From NCBI GenBank assembly GCA_963732865.1, contig CAVTBC010000001.1:700516-764515 (forward strand): a stretch of DNA of 64,000 bases. The letters run 5' to 3'. The notes under the pieces were generated by a model that saw only the letters and a list, made by a program, of their open reading frames with translations, ran no database searches and had not been told where the DNA came from. Made by a program: the position numbers and the translations under genes. This stretch comes from JADLGL01 sp963732865 (GTDB lineage: Bacteria > Pseudomonadota > Alphaproteobacteria > Rhizobiales > Kaistiaceae). Positions 50,538 through 60,272 of the stretch are shown one piece after another (position 1 is the first letter of the stretch; every line of letters starts with the position of its first letter).

Positions 50538-51743
50538 TCATTGCGCCATCCTTGCTTCCGGCAGAGGCGCCAACGCCGGTTGGGTCGGCGGCGAACTGAG
50601 GTCGGTGACCATGCCTGGCTGGAAGTCGCCGATTGTTGCGACGCCCATCATCGCCTGGGCGATGTCGAGTTCTTCCTTGAGCCCCTCGAGGCAGTGCACG
50701 ACCTCGGGCTCGCCGCCGCTGGCCAGCGCGTAGAGCGTGGCCCGGCCGATCTGCACGGCGCTCGCCCCCAGCGCCAGCGCGCGCGCCACATCGGAGCCGG
50801 TGCGGAAGCCGCTGTCGATCAGCACCGCCAGTTTGCCGCCCGCCGCTGCGACAAACTCGGGAAGCGCATCGATCGTAGCGCGCGCGCCGTCGAGCTGGCG
50901 GCCGCCATGATTGCTGATGACAACGCCATCGACGCCGATCGCGAGAGCCTTCTCGACATGGGTCGGATCGAGAAGGCCCTTGACCACGAGCGGCTTCTTC
51001 CAGCGATCGCGCAACCGGGCGATGTCGTCCCAATTCACCGACGGGTCGAGTTGATCCTGGAACTGCCGGGCGACGGTATCGACCTTGCGCGTGCCGAGCT
51101 CTTTCGCGAGCAGCGCCAGCTGCGGCACGCCCGAGCGCGCCATGCGCAGCGAGTAGCGCGGATGCGCCATCAGGCTGGCGATCTTGCCCAGCGTCCAACG
51201 CATCGGCACCGAGAAGCCGTTGCGGGCGTCGCGCATGCGCTTGCCGACAACCGGATTGTCGACGGTAATCTCAATCAGTTCGAAGCCGAGCCGTTCAGCG
51301 CCGTCGACGATGCGACCGCTGAGGGCGCGATCGCGCAGCAGATAGAGCTGCATCCATTTGGCGCCGTTGCCCGATGCAGCGATCTCCTCCTGCGTGCAGC
51401 AGGCACCGGTGCTCATGACGAAGGGAATACCGACCCGGCCGGCGGCGCGGGCGAGATCCATTTCGCCTTTCGGCCATGCCGCGCCGGCAAGGCCGGTCGG
51501 GCCGATGATGATCGGCATCGCGAAGCTGCGGCCGAAAAGCTCGACCGACTGATCGCGTCCGCCGATATCCATGGGCCCGGAGCAAAGCAGGCGCTTGGCG
51601 TCGAGCGCCTTGCGATTGCTGACCACGGTGTCTTCGCTGCCGGCGCCACCGTCGATGAAGTCAAACACCATCTTCGGCAGCGCGCGCTTCGCCAAGAGCC
51701 GGTAGTCTGCGACCGAAGGTGCGCGCCCCTGTGAAGCTGCCAT
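50538..51743 (-). CDS. FMN-dependent alpha-hydroxy-acid dehydrogenase (copy 1)
   Basis: A 401-residue flavoenzyme of the lactate/glycolate/mandelate oxidase family. It has APSVADYRLLAKRALPKMVF, the FMN region IIGPTGLAGAAWPKGE, KWMQLYL, and the active-site block VVISNHGGRQLDGA with the catalytic His. GSDVARALALGASAVQIGR is the phosphate-binding end. It oxidises a 2-hydroxy acid to the keto acid. It is closely similar to the gene at 53168-54373, so it arose by duplication. A GAGGAT site precedes the ATG. Confidence 0.92.
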   Translation of the reverse strand: MAASQGRAPSVADYRLLAKRALPKMVFDFIDGGAGSEDTVVSNRKALDAKRLLCSGPMDIGGRDQSVELFGRSFAMPIIIGPTGLAGAAWPKGEMDLARAAGRVGIPFVMSTGACCTQEEIAASGNGAKWMQLYLLRDRALSGRIVDGAERLGFELIEITVDNPVVGKRMRDARNGFSVPMRWTLGKIASLMAHPRYSLRMARSGVPQLALLAKELGTRKVDTVARQFQDQLDPSVNWDDIARLRDRWKKPLVVKGLLDPTHVEKALAIGVDGVVISNHGGRQLDGARATIDALPEFVAAAGGKLAVLIDSGFRTGSDVARALALGASAVQIGRATLYALASGGEPEVVHCLEGLKEELDIAQAMMGVATIGDFQPGMVTDLSSPPTQPALAPLPEARMAQ

Positions 51744-51808
51744 GAAATTCCAATCCTCTGCCGCTTCACGCGGCGCTGCGGCAACCACACCAATGCGGCT
51801 GCCCAGGA

Positions 51809-52732
51809 TCAGACCTTGGTAGAAACTCCCTCAGATGCAGTCTTGTATGTTTTTAACCGCCGCGACGCATACGCACCCGGCGTGATGCCGAAGTTGCGTT
51901 TGAACAGGCGCGACAAATGACTCTGATCGGTGAAGCCGAGGTCGGCGGCAACGCAGGCAACATCGTCGCCATCGGTCAGCCGTTCCTTGGCGCGCTGCAG
52001 CCGCACCGACGTGCGATAGGCGTGCGGCGGAAGACCGGTGGCGCGCGTAAACAGACGCGACAAATAGACCGGATGCAGGCCCACGCGCGCGGCAAGATCA
52101 TCGAGGCTGGTGCCATCGCTCGCGCGATCCTCGTGCTCGATGAATTCCAGCGACGTGCGAACGGCTGGATGGACCCGCCTCTGGCCATCGCTTGCAGCGT
52201 GCGTCACAAGCCGGCGCAGAATGGATCCGAAGACTGCGGGCGACGCGTTGTCTTCATTGCGTTCGATCTCCCGATGGAACTCCCGCACGAGATCAAACAA
52301 TTGCGGGTCGGACAAAACACCCCCGGGAAAGCGTGGTCCCGCCATTCCGAATGACGCGAAAGCGCTGGCCGGGAAATAGGCGCTGCGAAAGCGGAAGGGC
52401 CTGCCATTGGCGCAATGGGCGCCATGGCCCTGCCCGGGTTCGACCACGAGGATACTGCCGGCCTCGGCAACGCCGTGGCTCGACAGATTTTCGAACTCGA
52501 TGGCGCCCTCAAGAATGATCGATACGCAATAGTGATGCGGGTGGACGTGGCGTGGATAGACGTGGCGCGCGAAGCGGCCATGGAACAGCTCGACATCATC
52601 GAGGACGGGCGGCCGCGTGACGCTGGCAAATTCGACGCTGCCGACCCTGCGCTCCCAGTCGATTTCGATGTCGTCCTCTCCGCTTTCGAGCGGAGCGCCG
52701 ATGACTTCAATTACGTCCGACCGTTCCATCAT
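51809..52732 (-). CDS. AraC-family transcriptional regulator
   Basis: A 307-residue regulator. The N-terminal cupin-like sensor has RHVHPHHYCVSIILEGAIEF and GSILVVEPGQGHGAHC. The C-terminal double helix-turn-helix has SLDDLAARVGLHPVYLSRLF and VACVAADLGFTDQSHLSRLF, followed by NFGITPGAYA. It likely activates the surrounding dehydrogenase and importer genes in response to their substrate. It lies between the two dehydrogenase copies, 43 bp after the RidA gene and 65 bp before copy 1. Confidence 0.93.
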   Translation of the reverse strand: MMERSDVIEVIGAPLESGEDDIEIDWERRVGSVEFASVTRPPVLDDVELFHGRFARHVYPRHVHPHHYCVSIILEGAIEFENLSSHGVAEAGSILVVEPGQGHGAHCANGRPFRFRSAYFPASAFASFGMAGPRFPGGVLSDPQLFDLVREFHREIERNEDNASPAVFGSILRRLVTHAASDGQRRVHPAVRTSLEFIEHEDRASDGTSLDDLAARVGLHPVYLSRLFTRATGLPPHAYRTSVRLQRAKERLTDGDDVACVAADLGFTDQSHLSRLFKRNFGITPGAYASRRLKTYKTASEGVSTKV

Positions 52733-52775
52733 TCCCGGTGCCCTAGCTGCGCTTGTTGGTCGGGGGCGATCCGCG

Positions 52776-53130
52776 TCACTTCCCCAGATAGGCGGTGACG
52801 GTGATTTCGATCTTGGCGCCCATGAGAAGGCCGCATATCACAGTCGTCCGCGACGGAAAGGGCTTGGCGAAATAACTGCCGTACACCTGGTTGTATTTCG
52901 CGAAGTCGGCGGGATCGGCGAGATAGACGCTGGCGCTGACGACGTCCGTCAGGTCTGCGCCATTCTCGTTTCAGGACGCCGGCGATGTTCGCCATCACCT
53001 GATGCACCTGTTCCTCGATCGTCGTACCGACAAGATTGCCGGTCGCGTCGAGGGCGACCTGGCCGGAGAGATAGAGGAGGTCGCCGGCGCGGCGTGCCAT
53101 GGAAAGGGGAACGGAGCTGACATCGATCAT
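52776..53130 (-). pseudogene. RidA-family protein, interrupted by one frameshift
   Basis: A GGAAGAG site precedes ATG 53130. The first frame gives DLLYLSGQVALDATGNLVGT and QVHQVMANIAGVLK. The rest is out of frame from about 52968: ENGADLTDVVSASVYLADPA, then KPFPSRTTVICGLLMGAKIE and ITVTAYLGK, ending at the TGA at 52776. Removing one base (plus-strand G at 52968) restores VLKENGADL exactly, giving 117 residues. RidA proteins hydrolyse reactive enamine/imine intermediates. The pairing with 2-hydroxy-acid dehydrogenases fits keto/imino acid metabolism. The indel may be real or an assembly error. Confidence 0.85.
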
Positions 53131-53167
53131 GAAATTCTCTTCCAGTGGTCTGTGGGATGCGGGCGCC

Positions 53168-54373
53168 TTAGCGAACGAGCCGCGCGACCGGCGCGCGCTC
53201 GGTAGTCGGAGGCGGTGACACGATGCCCGGCGGGAAGATCATGCCGGGGTTGAAATCGTGGACGGTGGCGGCGCCCATCATCGCCTGAGCGATGTCGAGT
53301 TCCTCCTTCAGCCCGGCGAGACAGTGGGCCACTTCCTTGCGGCCGCCGCTGGCGAGGGCATAGAGCGTCGGCCGGCCGATCTGCACGGCGGTAGCGCCGA
53401 GAGCCAAGGCCCGTGCGATGTCGGAGCCCGTGCGGAAACCGCTGTCGATCAGTACCGACAGGCGGCCGCGCGCCTCCGAGACAAATTCCGGCAGGACGTC
53501 AATGGTCGCCACGGCACCATCGAGCTGCCGACCGCCATGATTGCTGATGACAACCCCATCGACGCCGATGGCGAGCGCGTTCTTCACCTGCGCCGGATCA
53601 AGCAGGCCTTTCACGACGAGCGGCTTCTTCCAGCGATCGCGCAGGCGGGCGATGTCATCCCAGTTGACGGACGGGTCGAGCTGATCGTGGAAAAGCTGCG
53701 CCACCGTCGCCACCTTCTTGGTGCCGAGCGCCTGGGCGAGCAGAGCGAGATTCGGCATGCCGGTCGTTGCCATCCGCATCGTCCACGCCGGATGCGCCAT
53801 GAAGCTGGCGAGCTTGCGCGGCGTCCACCGCATCGGCACCGAGAAGCCGTTGCGCATGTCGCGCAGGCGCTGGCCGGCGACGGGATTGTCGACGGTCACC
53901 TCCATGACCTCAAAGCCCAACCGTTCCGCCCCGGCGATGATCGGCTCGCTGTAGGACCGGTCCTGGAACAGATAGAGCTGCATCCATTTCGCCCCCGACC
54001 CGGCGGCGACGACTTCTTCCTGCGTACAGGTGGATGCGGTGCTCATGACGAAGGGGATGCCGGCTTCGCTGGCGCCATAGGCGAGCTCGACCTCGCCCTT
54101 CGGCCAAGCGGCTCCGGCCAAACCGGTCGGGCCGATGATCAGCGGCATCGCATAGGTCCGGCCGAAGATTTCGACCGCCTGCTTGCGATTGGAGATGTCC
54201 ATCGGGCCGGAGCAGAGGAGGCGCTTCGAATCGAGTGCGTCGCGATTGCCCTGGATGGTGTTCTCGGTGCCGCCACCGCCATCAATGAAATCGAACACCA
54301 TTTTGGGAAGCGTCCGCTTTGCCAGACGCCGATAGTCCGCGACCGAAGGTGCCTTACCTGTTCCGCTCGCCAT
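53168..54373 (-). CDS. FMN-dependent alpha-hydroxy-acid dehydrogenase (copy 2)
   Basis: A 401-residue paralogue of the enzyme at 50538-51743, with the same length and nearly the same motifs: APSVADYRRLAKRTLPKMVF, LIIGPTGLAGAAWPKGE, VDGVVISNHGGRQLDGA and ALGATAVQIGRPTLYALASG. Differences cluster in residues 85-135 and 185-230, around the substrate pocket, so substrate preference may differ. An AAAGGAAC site precedes ATG 54373. It is the first of an eight-gene leftward series ending with the DMT transporter. Confidence 0.92.
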   Translation of the reverse strand: MASGTGKAPSVADYRRLAKRTLPKMVFDFIDGGGGTENTIQGNRDALDSKRLLCSGPMDISNRKQAVEIFGRTYAMPLIIGPTGLAGAAWPKGEVELAYGASEAGIPFVMSTASTCTQEEVVAAGSGAKWMQLYLFQDRSYSEPIIAGAERLGFEVMEVTVDNPVAGQRLRDMRNGFSVPMRWTPRKLASFMAHPAWTMRMATTGMPNLALLAQALGTKKVATVAQLFHDQLDPSVNWDDIARLRDRWKKPLVVKGLLDPAQVKNALAIGVDGVVISNHGGRQLDGAVATIDVLPEFVSEARGRLSVLIDSGFRTGSDIARALALGATAVQIGRPTLYALASGGRKEVAHCLAGLKEELDIAQAMMGAATVHDFNPGMIFPPGIVSPPPTTERAPVARLVR

Positions 54374-54738
54374 TGCCCGTTCCTTTCGCCGGCCGCAGAT
54401 TCGGCGGCCTGTCGGTCAACGCCCATCGCGCCGGACCAGAATTGCGTGGACGAGCGTACTCCCCGCGTTTCCCCCTCCGTCAATTTCAATGTGCAGGCAG
54501 ATTGCCTACAAATCTATCATCCTCAAAATCGCTTAAAGACTGTGCAATACTCAGGGGAAATCAACGTTTCCCGCGGTCCTCCGCGATCGCCAAGACGGCG
54601 AACCACAACGCTGCCGTCAGCGCCGAGACAGGCCGGCAACCTATGGCTGACGCGTATTCAAGCCGGGGGCGGTCGCGGGCATGCCGGCCGCTCGCCGGCG
54701 ATTTGCCGGCGGGCATGTGGAAAACGGAAACGGTTGCC
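54374..54738. other. Intergenic region upstream of the dehydrogenase series
   Basis: A gap of 365 bp between the copy-2 dehydrogenase start and the UDP-glucose dehydrogenase stop. An AT-rich tract at about 54495-54560 is the likely promoter for the leftward series. I see no gene; open frames here run through from the antisense of the flanking genes. No strong terminator is visible for the UDP-glucose dehydrogenase gene's side. Confidence 0.45.
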
Positions 54739-56121
54739 CTAGCCCGACTGTGCGAAGCGGGCGGTGCCCCCCTCAGGCGCCACTGCTGGCGACGCCGATT
54801 TGGCGAATTCGGGCGCGCGGCCGATCGAGATGTAGTCCATTCCAGCGGCGGCGACCTTGGCCGGGTCATAGAGATTGCGCAGGTCAACGATGCGCGGCGA
54901 CTCCATCCGCAGGGCGAGCGCCGCGAGGTCCAGATTGGCAAACGCCTCCCAGTCGGTGGTGATGACGGTGGCGCTGGCGCCATCGGCGGCGTCGAGGACG
55001 GAGTCCGCCCAGTTCACGCCTTCAAAAGAAGGGTGCGTGTAGGCGTCTTCGCTCACCCCCGGATCATAGGCGTTGATCCGTGCGCCGCGGGCTATGAGGC
55101 GCCGCACGATCGGGATTGCCGGCGAGTCGCGCAGATCGTCGGTGCCCGCCTTGAAGGTCACCCCGAGCAAGGCGATCGTCTTGCCCTCCACCTCGCCGCC
55201 GCACGCGTCGATGATGCGATTGGCCATCCCGCGCTTGCGCTGGTCGTTGACGGCGATCACCGTTTCGACGATGCGCATCGCCGCTTGCACTTCCTCGCCG
55301 GTGCGGTGAAGCGCCATCGCATCCTTCGGGAAACATGAACCGCCAAAACCCGGACCGGCGCGCAGATAGGAAGCGCCGATGCGCGGGTCGAGACCGATCG
55401 CCTGCGCCACCGCCTCGATATCGGCGGACACGCTTTCAGCGAAATCCGCCATCTCGTTGATGAAGGCAAGCTTGGTGGCGAGGAACGCGTTGGCGGCGTA
55501 TTTCGTGAGCTCGGACGAACGCCGGTCCATCACGAGGAACGGCGCACCTGCGGCGATCAGCGGGCCGTAGGCACGCCGCATGGCAGCCTCGGCGCGTGGC
55601 GAATTAGTACCGATGACGATGCGGTGTGGGTGCATGAAGTCTTCGATCGCCGTCCCTTCGCGCAGAAACTCGGGGCAAGAGACGATATCGACATCGATAT
55701 CGTCGCGAAGCTGCGCCAGCCGCGCGGCGATACGATCGCCCGTGCCGACGGGGACCGTCGATTTGCTGACCAGGATGGCGCCATCGGGCAGCGCGGCGGC
55801 AAGGGTATCGACGGCGGCAAAGACGTAGCTGAGATCCGCCTCGCCATCCTCGAGGCGGCTGGGCGTCCCCACGGCGAGGAACACGGCATCGGCAGCTGCG
55901 ACCGCGGAGCCGATATCATCGGTGAAGGTCAACCTTCCGGCGGCGATGTTGGCCGCAACCATCTCTTCGAGACCGGCTTCGTGAATCGGTATCCTCGCGG
56001 CTTGGAGGCCGAGGACTTTGCCGCGATTGTTGTCGACGCAAACGACCTCGTGGCCGAGCGCCGCAAAGCAGGCGCCGGAAACCAGGCCGACATAGCCGCA
56101 GCCGATGAATGCCAGTTTCAT
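54739..56121 (-). CDS. UDP-glucose 6-dehydrogenase
   Basis: A 460-residue NAD-dependent enzyme that makes UDP-glucuronate for polysaccharides. The N-terminal Rossmann fold starts KLAFIGCGYVGLVSGACFAA. The substrate domain has VSCPEFLREGTAIEDF and the catalytic Cys block GPGFGGSCFPKDAMAL. The C-terminal domain has LLGVTFKAGTDDLRDSPAIP and SPRIVDLRNLYDPAKVAAAG. A GAGGACA site precedes ATG 56121, which is the family start. It is divergent from the GDP-mannose dehydratase pseudogene, and a second, truncated copy of its C-terminus lies at 23.3 kb. Confidence 0.95.
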   Translation of the reverse strand: MKLAFIGCGYVGLVSGACFAALGHEVVCVDNNRGKVLGLQAARIPIHEAGLEEMVAANIAAGRLTFTDDIGSAVAAADAVFLAVGTPSRLEDGEADLSYVFAAVDTLAAALPDGAILVSKSTVPVGTGDRIAARLAQLRDDIDVDIVSCPEFLREGTAIEDFMHPHRIVIGTNSPRAEAAMRRAYGPLIAAGAPFLVMDRRSSELTKYAANAFLATKLAFINEMADFAESVSADIEAVAQAIGLDPRIGASYLRAGPGFGGSCFPKDAMALHRTGEEVQAAMRIVETVIAVNDQRKRGMANRIIDACGGEVEGKTIALLGVTFKAGTDDLRDSPAIPIVRRLIARGARINAYDPGVSEDAYTHPSFEGVNWADSVLDAADGASATVITTDWEAFANLDLAALALRMESPRIVDLRNLYDPAKVAAAGMDYISIGRAPEFAKSASPAVAPEGGTARFAQSG

Positions 56122-56294
56122 GGAATTGTCCTCGCGCGCACGGCAAGACAGAAGAGCAAAAGGCGTGGCGCCGCAACCCGCGAAGTCCGTGATCGGTTCA
56201 CGTGTCAACGATATGTCGGGAGAAAACGCGAGGTTGCATCGATCGAAGAACTGGTCCGATATCCGGAGGACGAGGCACCGGGGGAGCAGGACGG

Positions 56295-57371
56295 ATGGAC
56301 GGGGATCGAAAGGTTGCCTTGATTACCGGGGTTACAGGGCAAGACGGCTCCTATCTGACCGAATTGCTGCTCCGCAAAGGCTATGTGGTGCACGGTATCA
56401 AGCGGCGGTCATCCTCATTCAACACCGGGCGCATCGATCACCTTTATGCCGATCCGCATGAGAGGATTGCCGCGGCCTTGTCCTCCACCATGGCGATATG
56501 ACCGACGCCAGCAATCTCATCCGCATCATCAAAGAGACTCAGCCGGATGAGATCTACAATCTTGCGGCGCAGAGCCACGTTCAGGTGAGTTTCGAGACGC
56601 CCGAATATACCGCGAACGTGGACGGCCTCGGAGCGTTGCGCTTGCTTGAGGCCATCCGCATGCTGGGCTTGCGAAGACACGACGCGCTTCTATCAAGCGT
56701 CGACATCGGAGCTCTACGGCCGGGTGGCAGACGCCGCAAAACGAGACGACGCCGTTCTGTCCGCGCTCCCCTATGGCGTGGCGAAGCTCTACGCCTATTG
56801 GATCACGGTGAATTATCGCGAAGCCTATGGCATTTATGCTTGCAACGGGATTTTCTTCAATCACGAGATCGCCGATCCGCGGCGAAACCTTCGTGACGCG
56901 CAAGATCACCCGCGGCCGTTGCGCGCGATCGAAAACGGACTGCAGGACGTGCCTCTATCTCGGCAATCTTGATGCGCTGCGCGACTGGGGCCATGCGCGC
57001 GAATATGTCGAGGGAAGTGGCTGATGCTGCAGCAGGACCATGCCGGAGGACTACGTTCTCGCCACCGGCGAGATGCATTCGGTGCGCGAGTTCGCGGAGG
57101 CCGCTTTCGCCATCGTCGGGCGGCCCCTGGCTTGGGCGGGAGCCGGCAATGACGAAGTCGGCCGCGACGCGCGCAACGGCCAAGTGCTGGTGAGGATCGA
57201 TCCGCGCTACAACCGCCCGACCGAGGTCGACCAATTGTGCGGCGACGCAAGCAAGGCCACGGCGAAACTCGGCTGGCAGCCAACGACGAGTTCGCCGGCC
57301 TCGTCGCCGAGATGATGAACGCGGATTTGGCCGCGATTCAGTCCGATACGCTCAGGCCGTCAATCGGCTGA
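56295..57371 (+). pseudogene. GDP-mannose 4,6-dehydratase, heavily frameshifted
   Basis: The N-terminus is clear: VALITGVTGQDGSYLTELLL, then VVHGIKRRSSSFNTGRI and DHLYADPHE. The protein then jumps frame repeatedly: LHHGDMTDASNLIRI, DEIYNLAAQSHVQVSFETPE, FYQASTSELYGRV (56.7 kb), PYGVAKLYAYWITVNYREAY, LYLGNLDALRDWGHAREYVE, PEDYVLATGEMHSVREFAEA and DEVGRDARNGQVLVRIDPRY, ending EMMNADLAAIQ. At least six frame changes are needed, far more than elsewhere in the window, so this is real decay. The intact enzyme would make GDP-4-keto-6-deoxymannose for fucose or rhamnose-type sugars. Confidence 0.85.
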
Positions 57372-57594
57372 GAGGCCGCTTCGCCGCCGTTGTTTGTTGT
57401 GCCGTCAGTCGGGTCGAAGTGCATTGCCGCCGCGCAAGAAGATGCCCCGCATTCGCGTCGAAATCAGCTAGCGTGAATTGATCCGCCCCGACAACGGGCA
57501 TTTTGATGGAGGCCGCTCGCCGCGCCATCGCTCTTTCGCTATTCGTGTTTCGTAAGCGGCCATTTCATAGCGGACGGCGATTTTTGCCCAGACA

Positions 57595-58548
57595 GTGATC
57601 ATCCATGCCGGCGTTCATAAGACCGGGACGAAAGCCATCCAGACCTACCTTGCGGCGCATGACAGCCAACTCGCCGAACGCGGCATTCTTTATCCGCAAA
57701 CGGGGCGCTCGAAGTTGGAACCGATCAAAACCGGGCACCACAAGTTAGCGATGGCGTTCGAACGTAATCCGGACCGAGTGCCTACGCTGCTCGCCAGGCT
57801 TCGGCGCGAAATCGCCCGTTCGGACGCCGATACGGTCTTGCTAAGCTCCGAGCAGTTCAGCCTGCTAAAGGCCGACGAGATCGCGTTGCTGGCGTCGGAA
57901 TTGGGTCTGCCGATCAGGATCGTTTTCTATTATCGCAAGCAGTCGGACTTCGTGCAGGCGGCCTACAGCACCAGGGTCTGCAATTTTCAGGAGGCACGCG
58001 ATTTCGCTACCTTTGCCGCCGATGATATGGACCGCCTGGACTTTTTTGCATTGGCCGAGCGCTGGGCGGACGTCTGTGGCAGGAGCAACGTGATGGCGCG
58101 CTCCTACGACCGGTCGACGCTCCTGGACGGCAACGTCATCCCGGACTTTCTCGCAGCGATTGGGATCGAGATGCCGGAAACGGATCAGGCGGTTTGGGCC
58201 AACCAAAGTCTGTCTTGGCAAGCGCTGATGTCGGTCGCCATGCTGCGGCGCATTGGCATGTCGGAACCACTTCTAGAGACGTTCATCCAGGCGCTGAGAA
58301 CGGCCGATCCGCGTATCGGCATAGGAGCCGCCGGCCTCATGTCCGCCGCCGAGGCGCACCTGTTCGATCTTCGATTTGCTGAATTAAACCGTGCTTTTCA
58401 TGAGGCCTATTGTCAGTGCCAGCCGCCGATCTACTCGGACCGTGGGAACGAGGAGGCGGAGACGCCTTCGCCGACCGGATCGCGCGAACTGCGAGCACTG
58501 GAGTATTCCCTGAATATTCTGGCCGTCGCCGTTCTGGCAAATGGGTGA
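57595..58548 (+). CDS. Sulfotransferase-like P-loop protein
   Basis: A 317-residue protein. IIHAGVHKTGTKAIQTYLAA near the N-terminus has the HxGxHKTGT form of PAPS-binding loops in bacterial sulfotransferases, and RIVFYYRKQSDFVQAAYS matches the 3'-phosphate-binding strand region. The start is a GTG at 57595 with no good ribosome site; an in-frame stop closes upstream extension at about 57571. It would add sulfate to a glycan or lipid. It follows the decayed GDP-mannose dehydratase by 223 bp and may belong to the same surface-glycan system. Confidence 0.75.
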   Translation: MIIHAGVHKTGTKAIQTYLAAHDSQLAERGILYPQTGRSKLEPIKTGHHKLAMAFERNPDRVPTLLARLRREIARSDADTVLLSSEQFSLLKADEIALLASELGLPIRIVFYYRKQSDFVQAAYSTRVCNFQEARDFATFAADDMDRLDFFALAERWADVCGRSNVMARSYDRSTLLDGNVIPDFLAAIGIEMPETDQAVWANQSLSWQALMSVAMLRRIGMSEPLLETFIQALRTADPRIGIGAAGLMSAAEAHLFDLRFAELNRAFHEAYCQCQPPIYSDRGNEEAETPSPTGSRELRALEYSLNILAVAVLANG

Positions 58549-59256
58549 CGACCCCATTGGGCAGCAATGGAAATCTGCCAGATTTGCAGAGAAGCCGCAG
58601 GCGATTGAGCGCGGCTACAGTTCGTCGCGCCGGGCCAGCCTTTGCCGGCGATCTCGTCGATGCCGGCGCGGATGCCGTAGCGCTTGAGCTCCCTCACGCG
58701 AGGCACACCACCACAGGAGAGTACGGTGAGATTCCGCAGGGAATGCTCCGGCAGCGGTGGTGATTGAGGCGGTGTTTATTCGGCGCCTGATCGTTCTCGC
58801 ATCCACGCAACCCCGCCCTCGCAGATCTGAACATCTGTCTGTGTGGTCCAATCGGGCTTAACCACCGGGATGGGCACAAGAGACGTCCCGTTGACCTGCA
58901 GCGGCTGAGCACCCTTCCCAACCTCGGAACATGTCGCTCGAGTCTCGGTTCGGACTCGGTGATGCGCCCGAACTCGGGCCACCGGAAAATCAGTCAACCC
59001 GTCGCGGTCAGTCGGTGTCACGAACCCGCGCCAGAACGCTACGAATCAAAATTACTCCCGGAATTCCAGGAACCAAGCGCTATATGGACCGATCGGGAAT
59101 GCCGCGGCGGATCCCGCTTGTTCCTTCAACCTCGACAACGATGTTCCGACCGGTTGGCGAGGCGGCAGTTCGTGATCTGCGAATTGCTGCCGCCTCCGAT
59201 TGGCATTTTCAGCCTGTTCCAGCGTCGCCTGCAACCCACGACTAGGACACACCAAA
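58549..59256. other. Stretch of about 700 bp without a supportable gene
   Basis: Short frames occur on both strands, for example minus 58776-59021, and a minus-strand piece near 58640-58706 reading ELKRYGIRAGIDEIAGKGW. None has a ribosome site, codon use or family match good enough to call. Lying between a decayed gene and an insertion element, it may be degraded accessory DNA. Confidence 0.4.
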
Positions 59257-59401
59257 ATGAACCATTTCGTTAGAAGGGTCCTCTCGTCCATGTTTAATGG
59301 ACGTGTGACCCGCCGCGGTGCTCCCCTCGGAATTGCATTGGTGACCGAGCGCGACTCTATTGGCGCCTACAGGATCTATAGGCTTGATAAGAAGGTCCAT
59401 C

Positions 59402-59415
59402 TGACGTTGCCCCCT
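59402..59415. repeat. Left terminal inverted repeat of the insertion sequence
   Basis: TGACGTTGCCCCCT is identical to the reverse complement of 60585-60598. It is preceded by the target duplication CATC. Confidence 0.9.
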
Positions 59416-59427
59416 CTTTGCCCTCGT

Positions 59428-60249
59428 TCATAACTGGACTCTGTTCTCGTTGTGGTCCTGCTGGGACCGGGTTGCGAACTCGTTTGGGGTAAGGCCGCCG
59501 AGGCTGGTATGCGGCCGGCAGGCGTTGTAGTCGATCCTCCATTCCTCGATGAGCCGGCGGGCCACCGGCAGGCTGCGGAACAGGTGCTCGTTGAGACACT
59601 CGTCACGGAAGCGGCCGTTGAGGCTCTCGACGAAGCCGTTCTGCATGGGCTTGCCCGGCGCGATGTAGTGCCATTGGACGCCCTGATCTTCCTGCCATTG
59701 CAGGATCGCCCGCGAGGTAAGCTCGGTGCCGTTGTCGCTGACGATCATCAGCGGCCGGCGGCGGGCAGCGATGAGCCGGTCGAGTTCACGGGCGACACGG
59801 TTACCGGAGAGCGAGGTGTCGACCACCAGCGCAAGGCACTCCCGGGTGAAGTCATCCACCACGACCAGCACCCTGAAGCGCCGTCCGTCGACGAGTTGAT
59901 CGGCGACGAAGTCGAGACTCCAGCGCTGGTTCGGCCCTTGAGGCAACGCCATCGGTGCCCGCGTGCCCAGGGCGCGCTTGCGGTCGCCGCGCCGACGTAC
60001 CGTCAGCCGTTCCTCCCTATAGATCCGGAACAGCTTCTTGTGGTTCAACGCCATGCCCTCCCGCCTCAGCAGGATGTGCAGGCGGCGATAGCCGAACCGC
60101 CGCCGCTCGCTCGCCAGCGCCTTCAACCGGACGCGCAGCGCCGCGTCGTCCGGTCGTCGCGGGGCATAGCGATAGGTCTTCGGGTCGAGCCCGATCAGCC
60201 CGCAGGCCCGGCGCTGGGAGCAGCTCTTCTCCTTGATGGCCCAGTCCAC
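59428..60249 (-). CDS. IS3-family transposase, OrfB (DDE integrase domain)
   Basis: A 273-residue integrase-type catalytic part. The DDE residues lie in RWSLDFVADQLVDG (Asp), LMIVSDNGTELTS (Asp) and NGFVESLNGRFRDECLNE (Glu, 35 residues after the second Asp). It lacks its own good start: the true product is OrfAB, made by a -1 frameshift from OrfA at 60279-60285. The frame before ATG 60249 reads RAFV, continuous with that fusion. Confidence 0.92.
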   Translation of the reverse strand: MDWAIKEKSCSQRRACGLIGLDPKTYRYAPRRPDDAALRVRLKALASERRRFGYRRLHILLRREGMALNHKKLFRIYREERLTVRRRGDRKRALGTRAPMALPQGPNQRWSLDFVADQLVDGRRFRVLVVVDDFTRECLALVVDTSLSGNRVARELDRLIAARRRPLMIVSDNGTELTSRAILQWQEDQGVQWHYIAPGKPMQNGFVESLNGRFRDECLNEHLFRSLPVARRLIEEWRIDYNACRPHTSLGGLTPNEFATRSQQDHNENRVQL

Positions 60250-60272
60250 GAACGCTCTCCGTGATCCGGGCC

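Noticed and set aside
53258..54742. 494-residue open frame antisense to the copy-2 hydroxy-acid dehydrogenase
   Set aside because: The dehydrogenase is conserved over its full length. The antisense frame has biased composition and no ribosome site.
56202..57315. Several short ORFs as separate small genes
   Set aside because: Each carries a consecutive piece of GDP-mannose 4,6-dehydratase in a different frame. Together they are one decayed gene.
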